From CAWHHZ01 sp963829355 (GTDB lineage Bacteria > Acidobacteriota > Thermoanaerobaculia > Gp7-AA8 > JAHWKK01): DNA of 64,000 nt. The notes below the pieces were generated by a model. It was not told where the DNA came from, made no database searches, and was given only the letters and a program-made list of their open reading frames with translations. Both the position numbers and the translations under genes were made by a program. Numbering within the stretch: the first letter of the stretch is position 1; the number at the start of each line of letters is the position of its first letter. The DNA lies in the NCBI GenBank assembly GCA_963829355.1, contig CAWHHZ010000009.1:186001-250000 (forward strand). The letters run 5' to 3'. Positions 63,626 to 64,000 of the stretch are shown one piece after another.

Positions 63626-64000
63626 CTATGAAAGTGCACGAATATCAAGCCAAAGAAATCCTTCGCCGATACGGAGTTGCCGTACCGCGCGGAATCGTCG
63701 TCGAGAAGGCTGAGGACGCACGAAAGGCCGCTGAAGAGCTCGGCGGACGAGTCGTCGTCAAAGCGCAGATTCACGCCGGAGGGCGTGGGAAGGGCGGCGG
63801 CGTCAAGCTCGCCAAGGATCCCGACGAGGCTGTGAAGATCGCCGGCGAGATCCTCGGGATGCAGCTCGTCACGCACCAGACCGGTCCCGAGGGTCAGCTC
63901 GTGAGAAAGGTCCTGATCGAGGAAGCGCTCAATCTCGACAAGGAGCTCTACCTCGGGATCACGCTCGATCGCAGCCTCGGAAAGCCAGTCATCATGGCTT
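63626..64000 (+). CDS. sucC: succinyl-CoA ligase beta subunit, N-terminal part (cut by window edge)
   Basis: The first 125 codons. MKVHEYQAKEILRRYGVAVPRGIV and VVVKAQIHAGGRGKGGGVKLAKDPDEA are the standard SucC opening, with the ATP-grasp lysine in VVKAQI and LIEEALNLDKELYLGITLDR following. It forms the TCA-cycle enzyme with SucD, which would be expected beyond the window. Confidence 0.95.

Overview
The window reads as one continuous, high-GC, Gram-negative-type bacterial chromosome segment. An outer-membrane TonB-dependent receptor with an N-terminal carboxypeptidase-regulatory-like domain, a lipid-carrier glycan operon (GT2, LAB_N, ArnT-type), many PAS-rich histidine kinases, vapBC pairs and abundant short dispersed palindromic repeats together suggest an Acidobacteriota-like soil or sediment bacterium. 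That placement is an inference from gene style, since no rRNA or other phylogenetic marker was seen.

Layout. 0-7 kb: UbiA-type prenyltransferase (cut by the left edge), two polytopic membrane proteins, signal peptidase I, a fatty-acyl desaturase, a Fur-family regulator and an SDR oxidoreductase, with repeats between them. 6.8-19.5 kb: a dense signalling island of four large sensor kinases and several receiver proteins, mostly joined by 4-base stop/start overlaps; two of the kinases are broken by frameshifts. 19.5-26 kb: VIT-type transporter, cysteine-cluster protein, malQ with a receiver and an SRPBCC protein, a cNMP-binding protein, crcB, rsmE and a VanX-like dipeptidase. 26.5-34.6 kb: frameshifted TonB-dependent receptor, the GT2/LAB_N/ArnT operon, a WaaE-like glycosyltransferase and an MBL-fold hydrolase. 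34.8-41.2 kb: lhr helicase with a Nei/Fpg glycosylase, then a lysine-rich H1-like protein overlapping a Doc-fold protein that lacks the catalytic histidine.

41-51.6 kb holds exported and membrane proteins, then a tightly overlapping minus-strand operon: beta-lactamase-like hydrolase, M15-peptidase/amidoligase-like two-domain protein, a conserved unknown protein, LigD-type polymerase, and an ATP-dependent DNA ligase. No Ku gene was found. 51.9-58.1 kb is a lysine/diaminopimelate cluster (aminotransferase, dapD, dapA, dapB, lysC, asd). 58.3-63.5 kb contains three vapBC-type toxin-antitoxin pairs around a large secreted orphan. The right edge cuts into sucC.

Non-coding structure is rich: a 184-bp CTAG-ended element in two copies, each touching the stop codon of a neighbouring gene; a 256-bp inverted-repeat element inserted into a member of the TGTCATCCTGAG repeat family with a 4-bp target duplication; a 50-bp repeat shared by two distant loci; a 37-38-bp tandem array; and a large palindrome. 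Frameshifts in four otherwise well-formed genes, including lysC, suggest that consensus indel errors are present, so pseudogene calls should be treated cautiously.
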